From assembly GCA_947471745.1 (NCBI GenBank), contig CANJKZ010000170.1, positions 3,748,001 through 3,812,000 of the forward strand: a stretch of 64,000 nt of DNA. Direction: 5' to 3'. Positions within the stretch are counted from its first letter, which is position 1; every line of letters begins with the position of its first letter. The notes below the pieces were generated by a model. The model ran no database searches and was not told the DNA's origin. It worked only from the letters and a program-made list of their open reading frames with translations. This document shows positions 53,435 through 63,741 of this stretch, one piece after another. Both the position numbers and the translations under genes were made by a program. This stretch comes from Closterium sp. Naga37s-1. Lineage: Eukaryota; Streptophyta; Zygnematophyceae; Desmidiales; Closteriaceae.

Positions 53435-53652
53435 TCAAGAAGTGAGCAGGTGAGGCAAGGTAGGCACAAGGCCTAGAACAGTACAAAAACGCTGATGATC
53501 ACAAGGCGGAAGTGCCTTGGTGAAGATATCAGCAGTGTTGGCCCGAGAGGCCACGTAAGCAAGACGAAGCTGACCGCGCTGCTGCAGCTCTCGAGCAAGA
53601 AAGTAGCGAAGGGCAATGTGCTTCGTTCTGTGCTCCACTATGTGCTCCTGAC
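53435..53652 (-). pseudogene. Copia-D RNase H C-terminal part
   Basis: KHIALRYFLARELQQRGQL and ADIFTKALPPCDHQRF, to the normal stop at 53435. It is cut at its start by solo LTR P. Confidence 0.87.
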
Positions 53653-53657
53653 ACAAG

Positions 53658-53890
53658 TGTCAGATTATATATTTTATATATATCTGTACAACTGCCTGTA
53701 GCTGTAGCTGTAGTGTAGTTATAGTGCATTGCTGCTGGTGGTGCACCTTTTGTTCACTATATGTTCTTCACATTCTATAGTGAAACCATCTCATTCTCGA
53801 TTTTCTCCTTAGCACTTAATCTACTCGACTCCCGCTTGGCCTAGGCTCCCTAGCCTAGGCCCTTCACAAGCTTACGTTCGTTCATTGACA
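53658..53890 (+). repeat. Solo LTR P of the E/F family (233 bp)
   Basis: TGTCAGATTATA...TTCATTGACA with ACAAG on both sides (53653-53657, 53891-53895). It contains the CTTGGCCTAGGCTCCCTAGC block found in E and F LTRs. It splits the LYVDNKA-CQEH segment of copia-D RNase H. Confidence 0.92.
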
Positions 53891-53895
53891 ACAAG

Positions 53896-55262
53896 GCCAG
53901 CATGGCCTTGTTGTCGACGTACAGAACTGGAGGAGTTCGAGGCACCTCTCCCAATTCGGTCAGCAGGTAGGTGAGCCATGGCCCCTGCGTAGATCTCAGC
54001 CTCACAGCTGGAGCTGAGAACAGAAGACGAGCGGGTAGACCGCCACGAAACAGAACCGGAGCCAAGGCTGAAGGTGTAACCCTGTGACGACCGCTTCGTA
54101 GCCAAGTCGTCAACCCAAGAAGCGTCTGCGTGACCAGTGAGGACAACTCGAGCCCGTCCTCCAAGCACTAGCCCCATGCCCGACGTACTGCATAGGTAGC
54201 ACAACACCCTCTTCGCTGCAGCCATGTGCTCTGGTCGGTGTCTCCCAGGAGCAACATAGCGTGCCAAGATGCTAAGAGGGTATGCCAAGTCAGGTCGAGT
54301 GCAGGTCATCAGGTACATGAGGCAGCCAACAAGCTGTGGGTATGGGCCACTCGGCTCTACGGACTCATCCGAAGGCAGAGCTGAGAGCGAGTGGCTAGTA
54401 GACAGAGGAGTGGCCTGAGGCGAGGAGTACGTGAAGTTGAAGCGCTGAAGGACCTGCTGCACCATGTGTGACTGAGTCAAGGTAATGGTGCGCCGTGCTC
54501 TGTCTCGGGTGATCTGCAAGCCAAGATAGCTGCGCAGTTCACCCAGGTCTGTGCACGTGTGTCTCTTCTACAGCTCCGACTTCACGTGGGCGAGTCCCTC
54601 AGTGTCAGCAGTGGCAAAGACCAAGTCGTCGACGTACACGAGGATGTAGAACGGCGGCAAAGAGGTGTCGGTGCGTAGAAACAACGACGGGTCAGCAGGT
54701 GAAGGAGCAAACCCAAGAGCCGCAAGCGTGGTCCTCAGTGTGTCGTGCCACTCCCGGGGCGCCTGGCGGAGACCGTAGACTGGCCGCCTGAGGCTCCACT
54801 AGGTACCAAGAGGAAACCACCCAGTGAAGCCAGGTGGGCGGCGCAGCCAGATCTCCTTGTGCAAGCTGCCTTGTAGGAAAGCAGTGCTGAAGTCAAGAGA
54901 GTGAAGCTCGTAGTCACGCTGAGCAGCGACGTGCAGCAGAACCCGAAGAGTGGTCATCTTCGGGGTCGGGGAGAAGGTCTGGAAGAAGTCAACTCCCTGT
55001 CGCTGACTAAAGCCCCGAGCAACGTAACGCGCCTTGAAGACAGGCGGAGATCCCGGCGGCCGCTTCACCCTGAAAATCTACATGCCACTGACGATGTTCG
55101 CCCAAGGAGGGGGAACCTCATCAACGTAGGTGCCTGTGGACTTCCAGGAAGCCATCTCTGCGTCCATGGCTGTCTGCCACTGAGAGGAGTAGGGACCCTC
55201 TAATCGCCTCAGCGTAAGAGCGCGGGGTCGGGATGTTAGGTGCATCCGGGTCTCCCTTAGGA
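53896..55262 (-). pseudogene. Copia-D RT (second copy) and RNase H
   Basis: The frame begins in RT with GDPDAPNIPTPRSYAEAI, followed by KARYVARGFSQRQGVDFF and DYELHSLDFSTAFLQGSL. TAG follows at 54799-54801 (CAG in copia-A), then VYVDDLVFATAD and TAG at 54568-54570 (shared with copia-A). Then SHMVQQVLQRFNFTY and RNase H (LTGHADASWVDDLATKRSS, SSCEAEIYAGAMA) follow. About 14 bases are missing near 53985, which shifts the frame. Confidence 0.85.
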
Positions 55263-56460
55263 CCTGCTAAAGGACCTGCTGCACCATGTGTGACTGAGTC
55301 AGGGTAATGGTGCACTGTGCTCTGTCCCGGGTGATCTGCAAGCCAAGGTAGCTGCGCAGTTCACCCAGGTCTGTGCACGTGTGTCTCTTTTGCAGCTCGG
55401 ACTTCATGTGGGCGAGTCCATCAGTGTCAGCTGTGGCAAAGACCAAGTCGTCGACGTACACGAGGATGTACAACGGCGGCAAAGAAGTGTCGGTGCGCAG
55501 AAACAGCGACGGGTCGGCAGTAGAAGGAGCAAACCCAAGAGCCGCAAGTGTAGTCCTCAGTGTGTCGTGCCATTCACGAGGTGCCTGGCGGAGACCGTAG
55601 ACTGGCCGCCGGAGGCTCCACTGGGTACCAGTAGGAAACGACCCCGTGAAGCCAGGTGGGCGGCGCAGCCAGATCTCCTCGTGCAGGCTGCCCTGCAAGA
55701 AAGCAGTGCTGAAGTCAAGAGAGTGAAGCTCGTAGTCACGGTGAGCGGCTATGTGCAGCAGTACCCGAAGATTGATCAACTTCAGGGTGGGAGAGAAGGT
55801 CTGAAAGTAGTCAACTCCCTGCCGCTGACTGAAGCCACGAGCCACGTAGCGTGCCTTGAAGACAGGCGGAGAACCCGGCGGCCGCTTCACCCTGAAAATC
55901 CACATGCCACTGACGATGTTCGCCCCAGGAGGGGGAACCTCGTCGACGTAGGTGCCTGTGGACTTCCAGGAAGCCATCTCTGCATCCATGGCTGCCTGCC
56001 ACTGAGACGAGTAGGGACCCTCTATCGCCTCCGCGTAAGAGCACGGAGTCGGGATGTCTGGTGCATCCGGGTCTCCCTCAGGGGCAAGCAGCATGAACAC
56101 GAGATGAGGTAAAGCAGCAACAAGACACTGGAACTCCTCCTGCCTGTCCTCAGGGACGTCCGTGCCAAGAGCACACTCACCCCCGACGTACGGAGGACAG
56201 ACAGACTCAGATTCAGCAACAAGACTCGCGGCGTAGTCTAGACGACAGCGAGCAGCAAAGTCGACAAGCTCAGCAACTAAGGCAGACGCAGCAGTGGACT
56301 CAAAGGAAGGGTCAGTGACAACAGTGGCCAGCAGACGCATGACAGTAGGACTGGCAGCACGAAGGGAGTGAGACTCCGGGTCAGCAAGTGCAGGAAGAGA
56401 GGACGCAGGAGGAGACGGCAGAGGGACACGCTGCGGAGCAGTGGAAGGACGAAGCGCCAT
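55263..56460 (-). pseudogene. Copia-D linker end and RT (first copy), 397 aa
   Basis: From MALRPSTAPQRVPLP it reads the linker end and then a complete RT core (SSQWQAAMDAEMASWKSTG, KARYVARGFSQRQGVDYF, PVYGLRQAPREWHDTL, catalytic VYVDDLVFATAD, QITRDRAQCTITLTQSHMVQQVL). At that point, near 55265, it jumps back to the RT start of the second copy. The frame itself is intact. Confidence 0.88.
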
Positions 56461-57003
56461 CTGGTGCGTGCCTGGGACAGCAGGAGGACGCTGACGCGAA
56501 ACACGACGACCAGTGCGAACAGCACGAACAGGCGACGCAGGACGAGACTCAGGCTCACGATGCTCAGTAAGACCTCCGGTCGGACCAGTGTAAGGAGAAG
56601 GAGCAGGCAGCGGGGACGCAGGCTGTACCAGTGACTGCGATTGGACAGGCGGTGGACACTCTAAGGAAGGGACAAGACCAGTAGAAGGCGGGAGACCAAG
56701 AACTTGCTGAAGGAGCGGAACGAAGTACGGCTGCGGTCGCGGAGTGCCCCCAGAACCAGCAGAGACAGCACCAGCACCCCCAGCGGCGGCTCCAACTCCT
56801 GCAGCACCTCCAGCAGCTCTAGCAGCGCCAACTCCAGTACCCCCAGGAGCACCCGCACCAGTAGCACCGACAGCTCCAGCACCTCCAGTAGGACAAGCGT
56901 CAGCGCCTCCAGCTCCAGCCCCTGCAGTACCACTAGCTCCAGCACCTCCAGCAGCTCCAGCAGCACCTCCAGTCCCAGCAGCTCCAGTACCCCCAGTACG
57001 AGC
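56461..57003 (-). pseudogene. Copia-D IN-RT linker, left of copia-M
   Basis: A Pro/Ser-rich part is followed by Gly/Ala-type repeats (GGTGCTGGAGCTGCTGG-like on the minus strand), as in copia-A 43361-44164. It ends at the copia-M target CGAGC. Confidence 0.8.
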
Positions 57004-58020
57004 TCTTATAGTCTGCAGTCCACTTAGGGGTCGCGGATGCCCATGAAACCGCCTAAGCAGAATCTGACGTCTTCAAACCGCCTCTGTTCAAAACGCCGTC
57101 ACGATCAGCTCCGAGAACATACGAGGCTGAAACTTGAACAGCGGTTAGCCTTAGGTGTCTGCTTTCCAACGGTATATTACTTGCTATTATCAGAGGTGTG
57201 TGCACTACGCAGTGAACGAAAACGTAAGCTCGGCTGAAAAAACGTGTATTCTCATTGATGCAAGGAAGAGGTGAGTACAACATTGCCTAGGGGACTCATA
57301 AGGGGTTGGGTCATCCTGGGAACTCAGAGAAGGTTGAGTCCTAGGGGAGAAAGGCTAGAGAAGAATGGGAAACGTCCTAGCTAGGTCAGCAAAGCCAACC
57401 ACACTTGGATGTTCAGAGCTGTACTCAAGGCTACCAATAGTGAGTCAAGCCAACATGAGTCAGCTTGTCTTCCCACTTGCACCCTCTTGCAAGTTGCTTC
57501 CAGGAAGACCACACTTCTCAAAAGGAGGGTTGTAGAGTCCCACTTGACCACCTGTACTTCTTGTCTCATTCTCTGTCCCTGCACCATTGGCATGACAACA
57601 ATGAAAGGGTGGCAAGGGAAATGCTGCCAACAGTGCACCATGACTACGGAACAGTGAATTTCGGCAGCTGTCACGCAATGCTCAGATGTTGGATCGTTCT
57701 GAAACTTGGTGACCACTTGCACAGCGGGGCAAAGGACTGCCAGACCGAATTTCAGACCAATCAGATCTCGGTAGACGAGTCAGCAGCCGAAATGGTGAAC
57801 TCAGGTGTTACCAAAAGGAGTAACACACACTTCCGGGATGCCATAAGTCTTGAAACATAAAATGTTGTCATGCCTTGGTAACTGCTTCAAAAACTCTGAA
57901 ACTTTGAGGGTTTGAAGAAAACGTGTTGAACAACCTCCCCACAAAATTCCAGAAGCTGAGCAGGCTTGTAGGCCGAATGGGAGTGCGATGACCGTGCCAC
58001 TGTAATGTGTTGGCACAACA
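57004..58020 (-). repeat. 3' LTR of copia-M (1017 bp)
   Basis: Plus-strand ends are TCTTATAGTC (second base changed from G) and GGCACAACA. Other differences from the 5' LTR are one base near 57396 and one near 57722. LTR N at 5891-6511 is an older relative. Confidence 0.95.
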
Positions 58021-58077
58021 AACTCCCCCTCATCGTGCTCTCATTCATCCCTTAGCTGCTCCCTGAAGCTGCCTCCC
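58021..58077 (-). other. Copia-M polypurine tract and short 3' UTR
   Basis: The minus strand reads GATGAGGGGGAGTT directly before the LTR, the priming site for plus-strand DNA. The polyprotein stop is 57 bases upstream. Confidence 0.85.
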
Positions 58078-61000
58078 CTAGTTGAAGGACATGCCACACA
58101 AGGTGGCGCAGGTCCAATGCTGATGCTCTGCAAGCCGCTTCGTCAAAAAATCTGCAGGTTGCTTGGTAGTGTTGATGTAGTGCAAGGAGACCGTGCCCTT
58201 CTTCACCTCCTTCCTCACCCAATGCCATTTGATATGCATGTGCTTGTTCAGCCCATGGAGCACAGCATTGCGAGCCATTGCAATTGCTCCTTGGCTGTCA
58301 CAAAACACAGGTGTAGGACCCTCTTGCTCCTGCCCCAACTCCTCAAGCAACCTCCTCATCCAAACCACCTCCTTCACCCCATGAAACAACGCCATGTACT
58401 CGCTCTCCGTTGATGAGTGAGCTATCTCCCCTTGCTTCTTAGACTTCCAGCTCACTGGACTCCCTCCAACACAGCATACATAGCCACCGTGGGATGTTGC
58501 ATCACTGATGTCACTTGCCCAGGTAGCATCGGTGAAGCACGAGAGGTACAAGTGTCCACGCCTTGCAGGTGCACCGGTCTTCGTGCTCACCTCCTCCACT
58601 CCCTTTTGCTTCAGCTGCCCATGCACTGAATATTGCAGCCCCACCCTTGAGGTTGCCATGCAGTACCTCACCAGCCTCTCTGCTGCATCAAGGTGCTCTT
58701 GAAGGGGCCTAGACACCACACGAGCCAGCTGCGAAACCGCGAATGAAATATCGGGGCGAGTGTTGACCGAAGCATACATCAAGCTCCCCACCATTGACTG
58801 GAACCGACGCTGCAACTCGGGCTCCAACACCTCACCCTCCTCTTCATCAAGGTGTAGCTGAAATCCTGAGGGTAGTGGAGTCTTTACACTCCTCCCTTCC
58901 TCCAGCCCATACCTCTCCCCCATGGCTGCAAGGTACTTGTGTTGGTGAAGCCTCAACCATCCCTTCACCTCGTCCCGCTCCACGTGAAGACCAAGGTAAT
59001 ACCCCACTGGTCCAAGGGCCTTGCATTGAAAGGTCTCCTTCAGCTTCCCTTGCACCTCCTTGATCCTCTCCAGGGATGGAGAGAAGAGGAGAATGTCATC
59101 GACGTAGACAAGGAGAAACACTTTCTCCTCATCCCCCTCGGTTATGAAGAGACTCTCGTCGCACCCGCTAACTTTGAAGCCAAGAGCCTCCAACGCCTCC
59201 ACCAGCCTTGCATACCAGCACCTTGGAGCTTGTTTGAGGCCATAGATGGCCTTTTTGAGCCTGCAAACACGTCCGCTCCCATCGTCGTACCCCTCTGGCT
59301 GCTTCATGTAAATCTCCTCATCTACCACGCCATAGAGGAAAGCCGTCTTCACATCCATTTGCTCCACCTTCCAACCACAAACGGCAGCTGCTGCCAGCAA
59401 CACCCGGAGCGTAGGAGCCTTGGCAACAGGAGCAAACACCTCCTTAAAGTCAACCCCCTCCCTCTGCTGGAAACCCTTGATCACAAGTCTTGTTTTGCGC
59501 CTCTCCAACTTCCCCTCCGCATCGGTCTTCACACGTAATATCCACGTGCAATCCAATGCCTTTCTTCCCGGGGGCAGATTGGTGAGGGTCCACGTTCCAT
59601 TCTCCATGAGGCTCTTAAACTCATCCTCCCTTGAAGCCAACCAAGCCTCTTGATCATCTCCAGCAAGTGCTTCCTCCATCGAAGCCGGTTCATGAGGTAA
59701 GTTGACACCGAAGCAACAAATCTGCTCCATCTCTCCCTCGGCTCCCTTCTCCTCATCATCTTCCTCCTCCTGGACCAGCAATGCCTTGGGACCCCCAAGC
59801 CTTTCATACTTGAGGAAATCCCTTGGGTGAGCAGCTCTCTTGGGCCTCTCCTTGGCTGCACTCTCCTTAGCTCCACCACGGACAGCACCACGCTTCCCTT
59901 GGGTTGTCCGCCTTGGTGGAAGAGTAGGGGATGGTGTAGGCTGCTGCACCTCCTCCTCGGCATCACCTCTCTCAGCTACAGGGGCCTTCTCTTGCTGCAA
60001 CACTCCCTCCACCTCTACTGCCTCCCCTTCAGCACCTCCCAAGTCATGTGACACCTCCGTTACCTCTGAAGACGAAGACAACTCGATGGGAATGAAGAGT
60101 GGGTCATTCGTTCCCACCTCTATTCCGAGCGGAATGGTGACCTTGCTCCTCCCTCGCTCCAACCACTCCTTGAACATGAGCCCCTCCATGAACTTGGCAT
60201 CTCTGGTGGTGAAGATGGTGTTGGCTATTGGGTCCCACATGAGCCACCCCTTGCTCCCTTGTGCAAGTCCCAAATGAACAGCCCACACCGCCGCCGCTTG
60301 AAGCTTGTCACGCTTTTCCTTAGGGACGTGCACGAGTCCCATGCACCCAAAGACTCGAAGCATATCCACCAGAGGCTTCTTGCCCCTCCATTTCTCCATA
60401 GGGACCCAATGCTGCCCTCTCACATGAGTCAATACTCGGTTCTTGATGACGGTGGCATGGCGAATAGCGAGGGGCCAGAACCGTAAGGGTAGACCCGAGT
60501 CTACCAACATCGTTCTCCCGCCCTCCAAGATGGTCCGGTTCGCTCTCTCTGCCACGCCATTGGATTGAGGGGTGTAGGCCGTGGTGAGCTGCTGCTTGAT
60601 GCCATGCCGCTTCAGCCAGCTCCGGAACTCCGCTCCCAAGAACTCCCCACCATGGTCACTACGTATCGCCTTCACCCGCTTGCCGCTCTCTCGCTCCACC
60701 ATGGGCAGCCACTCTTCAATGATGACCCTTGCAGCATCACTCTTCTTTGCAAGTGGAAAGGACCAGGTGAGCCTTGTGTTGTCATCCACCATGGTCATAG
60801 AATACAGGGCCCCAGCATCTCCCTTCACCTTCATGGGTCCCACGAGATCCACATGCACGAGCTCCACCGGGTCACTCGACTTCCCCTCCACCGAATGGAA
60901 GGGAAACCGTGAAAACTTGCTGGTCAAGCAAGTCTCACAAGATCCCACCTCCTTGGGCTCCCCCTTTATCCTCAGCCCCTTGACTCTTTCCTCCTTAAAC

Positions 61001-62691
61001 AGCTGCTGCAACTGAGGTAGCGCCACGTGGCCAAAGCGACGGTGTGCGGTGAGCCAATCCGTCTCACCCGTGCTAGGAGTTACACTTGGAAGCGCAGCCC
61101 CTCCATGCCCAAGGAGCCCACCATCACTGTCATCACCACCCCCTCCATTGTCCACGTGGTTAACACGCCCTCCTCTCACATCTCCAGCAGCCAAGCGCGC
61201 AGCCGCCTCCTTCCATGGCAGCACCGGTATCTCCCACATGGACCGGTGCATGTCCTTGCCGCCTCGGAGGTCCCACAATACGCGCCCATCCAGAGTTGCC
61301 TTGAAAACCTTTGTGCCCAACATCTCCATCTTCATCCCTGCCTCACTTAGGGCCTTGGTAGAGAGGAGGTTGGCACACAATCCAGGAACAAGGAGAACAC
61401 GCTTCAGCCCCACAAGCCTCCCATCCGCACCCATGAACATGGCTCTCCCCTCGCCACGCACGGGTACAACTTGGCCGGTGGCTGAAACGACGGTGGCTGC
61501 CTTTGATGGCCTAACTTCATCCAGTAGATCCTCTCGGTTGGTCATGGTCATGAAGGCTCCCGTGTCGATGACCCAATGGGAGGAGCGGTGAAGAGCAATC
61601 TTGCTGGCCGGCACAACCATGTCCTCGGGGCACGCCTCCCCTACATGGTAGAACATGCCGCCGTATCCGCCAGCACCTCCTTCGCCATCCTCACTGCCCA
61701 TGCCTTCTCCCATAGCTCCATGAACACCCTTGGAGCCCTCAATTGATGGCTGACCAGGCCTCCAACCGTCAGGTAGCTTGCGGCACTTGAACCATGGGTG
61801 CCCTTCCACATGGCAATACCAACACTTGCCGCCACACCGCTTGCCTCCCTTGTTGCCACGCTTCCCTCCCGAATGCTGCTCCCCTCCAGAGCCTTCCTTG
61901 GCCTTCCCTTTCTTGCTGCCACGCCCCTTGAAGCCCTTCATGCCATAGGCAGAGCCTCCACCTTCACCGGCAGCGGCGGTCAGCTCCTTCCTCCGAAACT
62001 CCTCTTGAAGAACTTGTGCGCGAATCCACTCAAGGGACCACGAGTCCTTCATCCCATTAAGGTTGACCACCAAGGGCCCCCACGACTCCGGCAGCAGGGA
62101 GAGAGCCTTGTAGCACTTGATTTTCTCAGGGTAGTCCACACCAGCAGCTGAGAGCTTCACATAGAGGTCCCGGAGTTGATCGAACGCTCCTTGTACGGCA
62201 TCACCCTCGTTGATCTTCACCGCATGGAGTTGTCGCTCGAGCACCACCACCATTGCTTCGCTGCTGGGGGCATGGACATCCTTCAATATCCTCCATGCCT
62301 TAGGACCACACTCAGCTTCCTTGATGAGATGCTTGATGTGGTGCAGCTGGTTGGATGAGAGGCATTGGGAGAGAAGGAAGAATCCATCCTTGGACCGGCG
62401 ATCCCATTCTTTGGTCGCTCCTTCGCTCGTAGGCCTCTTGAATTCTCCATCCATCACTTCAAGCAGCCCATAATGGTTGAAGAGGAGCTCCATCCTGAAG
62501 CTCCATGATGCCCAATCATCCCCAGAGAACTTCTCCAGGTTGAATGCCTTCACATCATCCTTAGCTGATGTTGAAACTGAAGCCATTGGCGCAGATCCGC
62601 CTGCAACGCCTCTTCCCGCTTCCCCAGCGCCTCTCACGCCACCACTGCCACTGGGACCAGCTGGAGCAGAACCTTCAGCCTCCATTTTCAC
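58078..62691 (-). CDS. Copia-M Gag-Pol polyprotein, 1537 aa, intact
   Basis: The polyprotein would form the particle, cut itself, copy the RNA and integrate the DNA. Domains by approximate residue: gag capsid-like domain 45-235 (FSGDDWASWSFRMELLF, LEWIRAQVLQEEFRRKEL); zinc knuckle CWYCHVEGHPWFKC 288-301; aspartic protease WVIDTGAFMTM about 370-380; integrase zinc region HRRFGHVALPQLQQL and CETCLTSKFSRFPF 545-595; integrase core with VHVDLVGP, IRSDHGGEFLG and PQSNGVAERANR (D, D, E) 610-720; acidic and basic linker 870-1000; RT from about 1040 with TRLVIKGFQQREGVDF, KKAIYGLKQAPRCWYARL and the catalytic LVYVDDILLFSPS near 1195; RNase H with CFTDATWASD, STESEYMALFHG and VFCDSQGAIAMA 1385-1470. 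No stop or frameshift. Length is near the upper end for copia polyproteins. Confidence 0.95.
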   Translation of the reverse strand: MKMEAEGSAPAGPSGSGGVRGAGEAGRGVAGGSAPMASVSTSAKDDVKAFNLEKFSGDDWASWSFRMELLFNHYGLLEVMDGEFKRPTSEGATKEWDRRSKDGFFLLSQCLSSNQLHHIKHLIKEAECGPKAWRILKDVHAPSSEAMVVVLERQLHAVKINEGDAVQGAFDQLRDLYVKLSAAGVDYPEKIKCYKALSLLPESWGPLVVNLNGMKDSWSLEWIRAQVLQEEFRRKELTAAAGEGGGSAYGMKGFKGRGSKKGKAKEGSGGEQHSGGKRGNKGGKRCGGKCWYCHVEGHPWFKCRKLPDGWRPGQPSIEGSKGVHGAMGEGMGSEDGEGGAGGYGGMFYHVGEACPEDMVVPASKIALHRSSHWVIDTGAFMTMTNREDLLDEVRPSKAATVVSATGQVVPVRGEGRAMFMGADGRLVGLKRVLLVPGLCANLLSTKALSEAGMKMEMLGTKVFKATLDGRVLWDLRGGKDMHRSMWEIPVLPWKEAAARLAAGDVRGGRVNHVDNGGGGDDSDGGLLGHGGAALPSVTPSTGETDWLTAHRRFGHVALPQLQQLFKEERVKGLRIKGEPKEVGSCETCLTSKFSRFPFHSVEGKSSDPVELVHVDLVGPMKVKGDAGALYSMTMVDDNTRLTWSFPLAKKSDAARVIIEEWLPMVERESGKRVKAIRSDHGGEFLGAEFRSWLKRHGIKQQLTTAYTPQSNGVAERANRTILEGGRTMLVDSGLPLRFWPLAIRHATVIKNRVLTHVRGQHWVPMEKWRGKKPLVDMLRVFGCMGLVHVPKEKRDKLQAAAVWAVHLGLAQGSKGWLMWDPIANTIFTTRDAKFMEGLMFKEWLERGRSKVTIPLGIEVGTNDPLFIPIELSSSSEVTEVSHDLGGAEGEAVEVEGVLQQEKAPVAERGDAEEEVQQPTPSPTLPPRRTTQGKRGAVRGGAKESAAKERPKRAAHPRDFLKYERLGGPKALLVQEEEDDEEKGAEGEMEQICCFGVNLPHEPASMEEALAGDDQEAWLASREDEFKSLMENGTWTLTNLPPGRKALDCTWILRVKTDAEGKLERRKTRLVIKGFQQREGVDFKEVFAPVAKAPTLRVLLAAAAVCGWKVEQMDVKTAFLYGVVDEEIYMKQPEGYDDGSGRVCRLKKAIYGLKQAPRCWYARLVEALEALGFKVSGCDESLFITEGDEEKVFLLVYVDDILLFSPSLERIKEVQGKLKETFQCKALGPVGYYLGLHVERDEVKGWLRLHQHKYLAAMGERYGLEEGRSVKTPLPSGFQLHLDEEEGEVLEPELQRRFQSMVGSLMYASVNTRPDISFAVSQLARVVSRPLQEHLDAAERLVRYCMATSRVGLQYSVHGQLKQKGVEEVSTKTGAPARRGHLYLSCFTDATWASDISDATSHGGYVCCVGGSPVSWKSKKQGEIAHSSTESEYMALFHGVKEVVWMRRLLEELGQEQEGPTPVFCDSQGAIAMARNAVLHGLNKHMHIKWHWVRKEVKKGTVSLHYINTTKQPADFLTKRLAEHQHWTCATLCGMSFN

Positions 62692-62724
62692 CCACGAACA
62701 GAGTAGAACAGCTCTGATACCACT
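62692..62724 (-). other. Copia-M leader and primer-binding site
   Basis: A very short leader of 33 bases. TGGTATCAGAGC (minus, 62711-62722) is the initiator-Met type PBS, two bases from the LTR. Confidence 0.9.
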
Positions 62725-63741
62725 TGTTATAGTCTGCAGTCCACTTAGGGGTCGCGGATGCCCATGAAACCGCCTAAGCAGAATCTGACGTCTTCAAACC
62801 GCCTCTGTTCAAAACGCCGTCACGATCAGCTCCGAGAACATACGAGGCTGAAACTTGAACAGCGGTTAGCCTTAGGTGTCTGCTTTCCAACGGTATATTA
62901 CTTGCTATTATCAGAGGTGTGTGCACTACGCAGTGAACGAAAACGTAAGCTCGGCTGAAAAAACGTGTATTCTCATTGATGCAAGGAAGAGGTGAGTACA
63001 ACATTGCCTAGGGGACTCATAAGGGGTTGGGTCATCCTGGGAACTCAGAGAAGGTTGAGTCCTAGGGGAGAAAGGCTAGAGAAGAATGGGAAACGTCCTA
63101 GCTAGGTCAGCAAATCCAACCACACTTGGATGTTCAGAGCTGTACTCAAGGCTACCAATAGTGAGTCAAGCCAACATGAGTCAGCTTGTCTTCCCACTTG
63201 CACCCTCTTGCAAGTTGCTTCCAGGAAGACCACACTTCTCAAAAGGAGGGTTGTAGAGTCCCACTTGACCACCTGTACTTCTTGTCTCATTCTCTGTCCC
63301 TGCACCATTGGCATGACAACAATGAAAGGGTGGCAAGGGAAATGCTGCCAACAGTGCACCATGACTACGGAACAGTGAATTTCGGCAGCTGTCACGCAAT
63401 GCTCAGATGTTGGATCGTTCTGAAACTTGGTGACCACTTGCACACCGGGGCAAAGGACTGCCAGACCGAATTTCAGACCAATCAGATCTCGGTAGACGAG
63501 TCAGCAGCCGAAATGGTGAACTCAGGTGTTACCAAAAGGAGTAACACACACTTCCGGGATGCCATAAGTCTTGAAACATAAAATGTTGTCATGCCTTGGT
63601 AACTGCTTCAAAAACTCTGAAACTTTGAGGGTTTGAAGAAAACGTGTTGAACAACCTCCCCACAAAATTCCAGAAGCTGAGCAGGCTTGTAGGCCGAATG
63701 GGAGTGCGATGACCGTGCCACTGTAATGTGTTGGCACAACA
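62725..63741 (-). repeat. 5' LTR of copia-M (1017 bp)
   Basis: Plus-strand ends are TGTTATAGTC and GGCACAACA, followed by the TSD CGAGC (63742-63746). It would hold the promoter; I could not place a convincing TATA box. Confidence 0.95.

Larger units (their letters stand above)
57004..63741 (-). mobile_element. Copia-M: intact, recently inserted Ty1/copia element (6.7 kb)
   Basis: The two LTRs are exactly 1017 bp each (57004-58020, 62725-63741); I see about three differences between them. CGAGC flanks both sides (56999-57003, 63742-63746). The PBS TGGTATCAGAGC (minus) lies two bases inside the 5' LTR and the purine tract GAGGGGGAG lies next to the 3' LTR. One uninterrupted polyprotein frame fills the interior. 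It is the only element in the window with all functions in one open frame. Confidence 0.96.

Noticed and set aside
57381-57722. 113-residue frame in both copia-M LTRs
   Set aside because: Identity between the two copies follows from recent LTR duplication, not selection; no domain and no start context evidence.
59840-60277. Plus-strand frames opposite the copia-M polyprotein
   Set aside because: No domain; the minus-strand frame is continuous over 1537 codons with all copia motifs.
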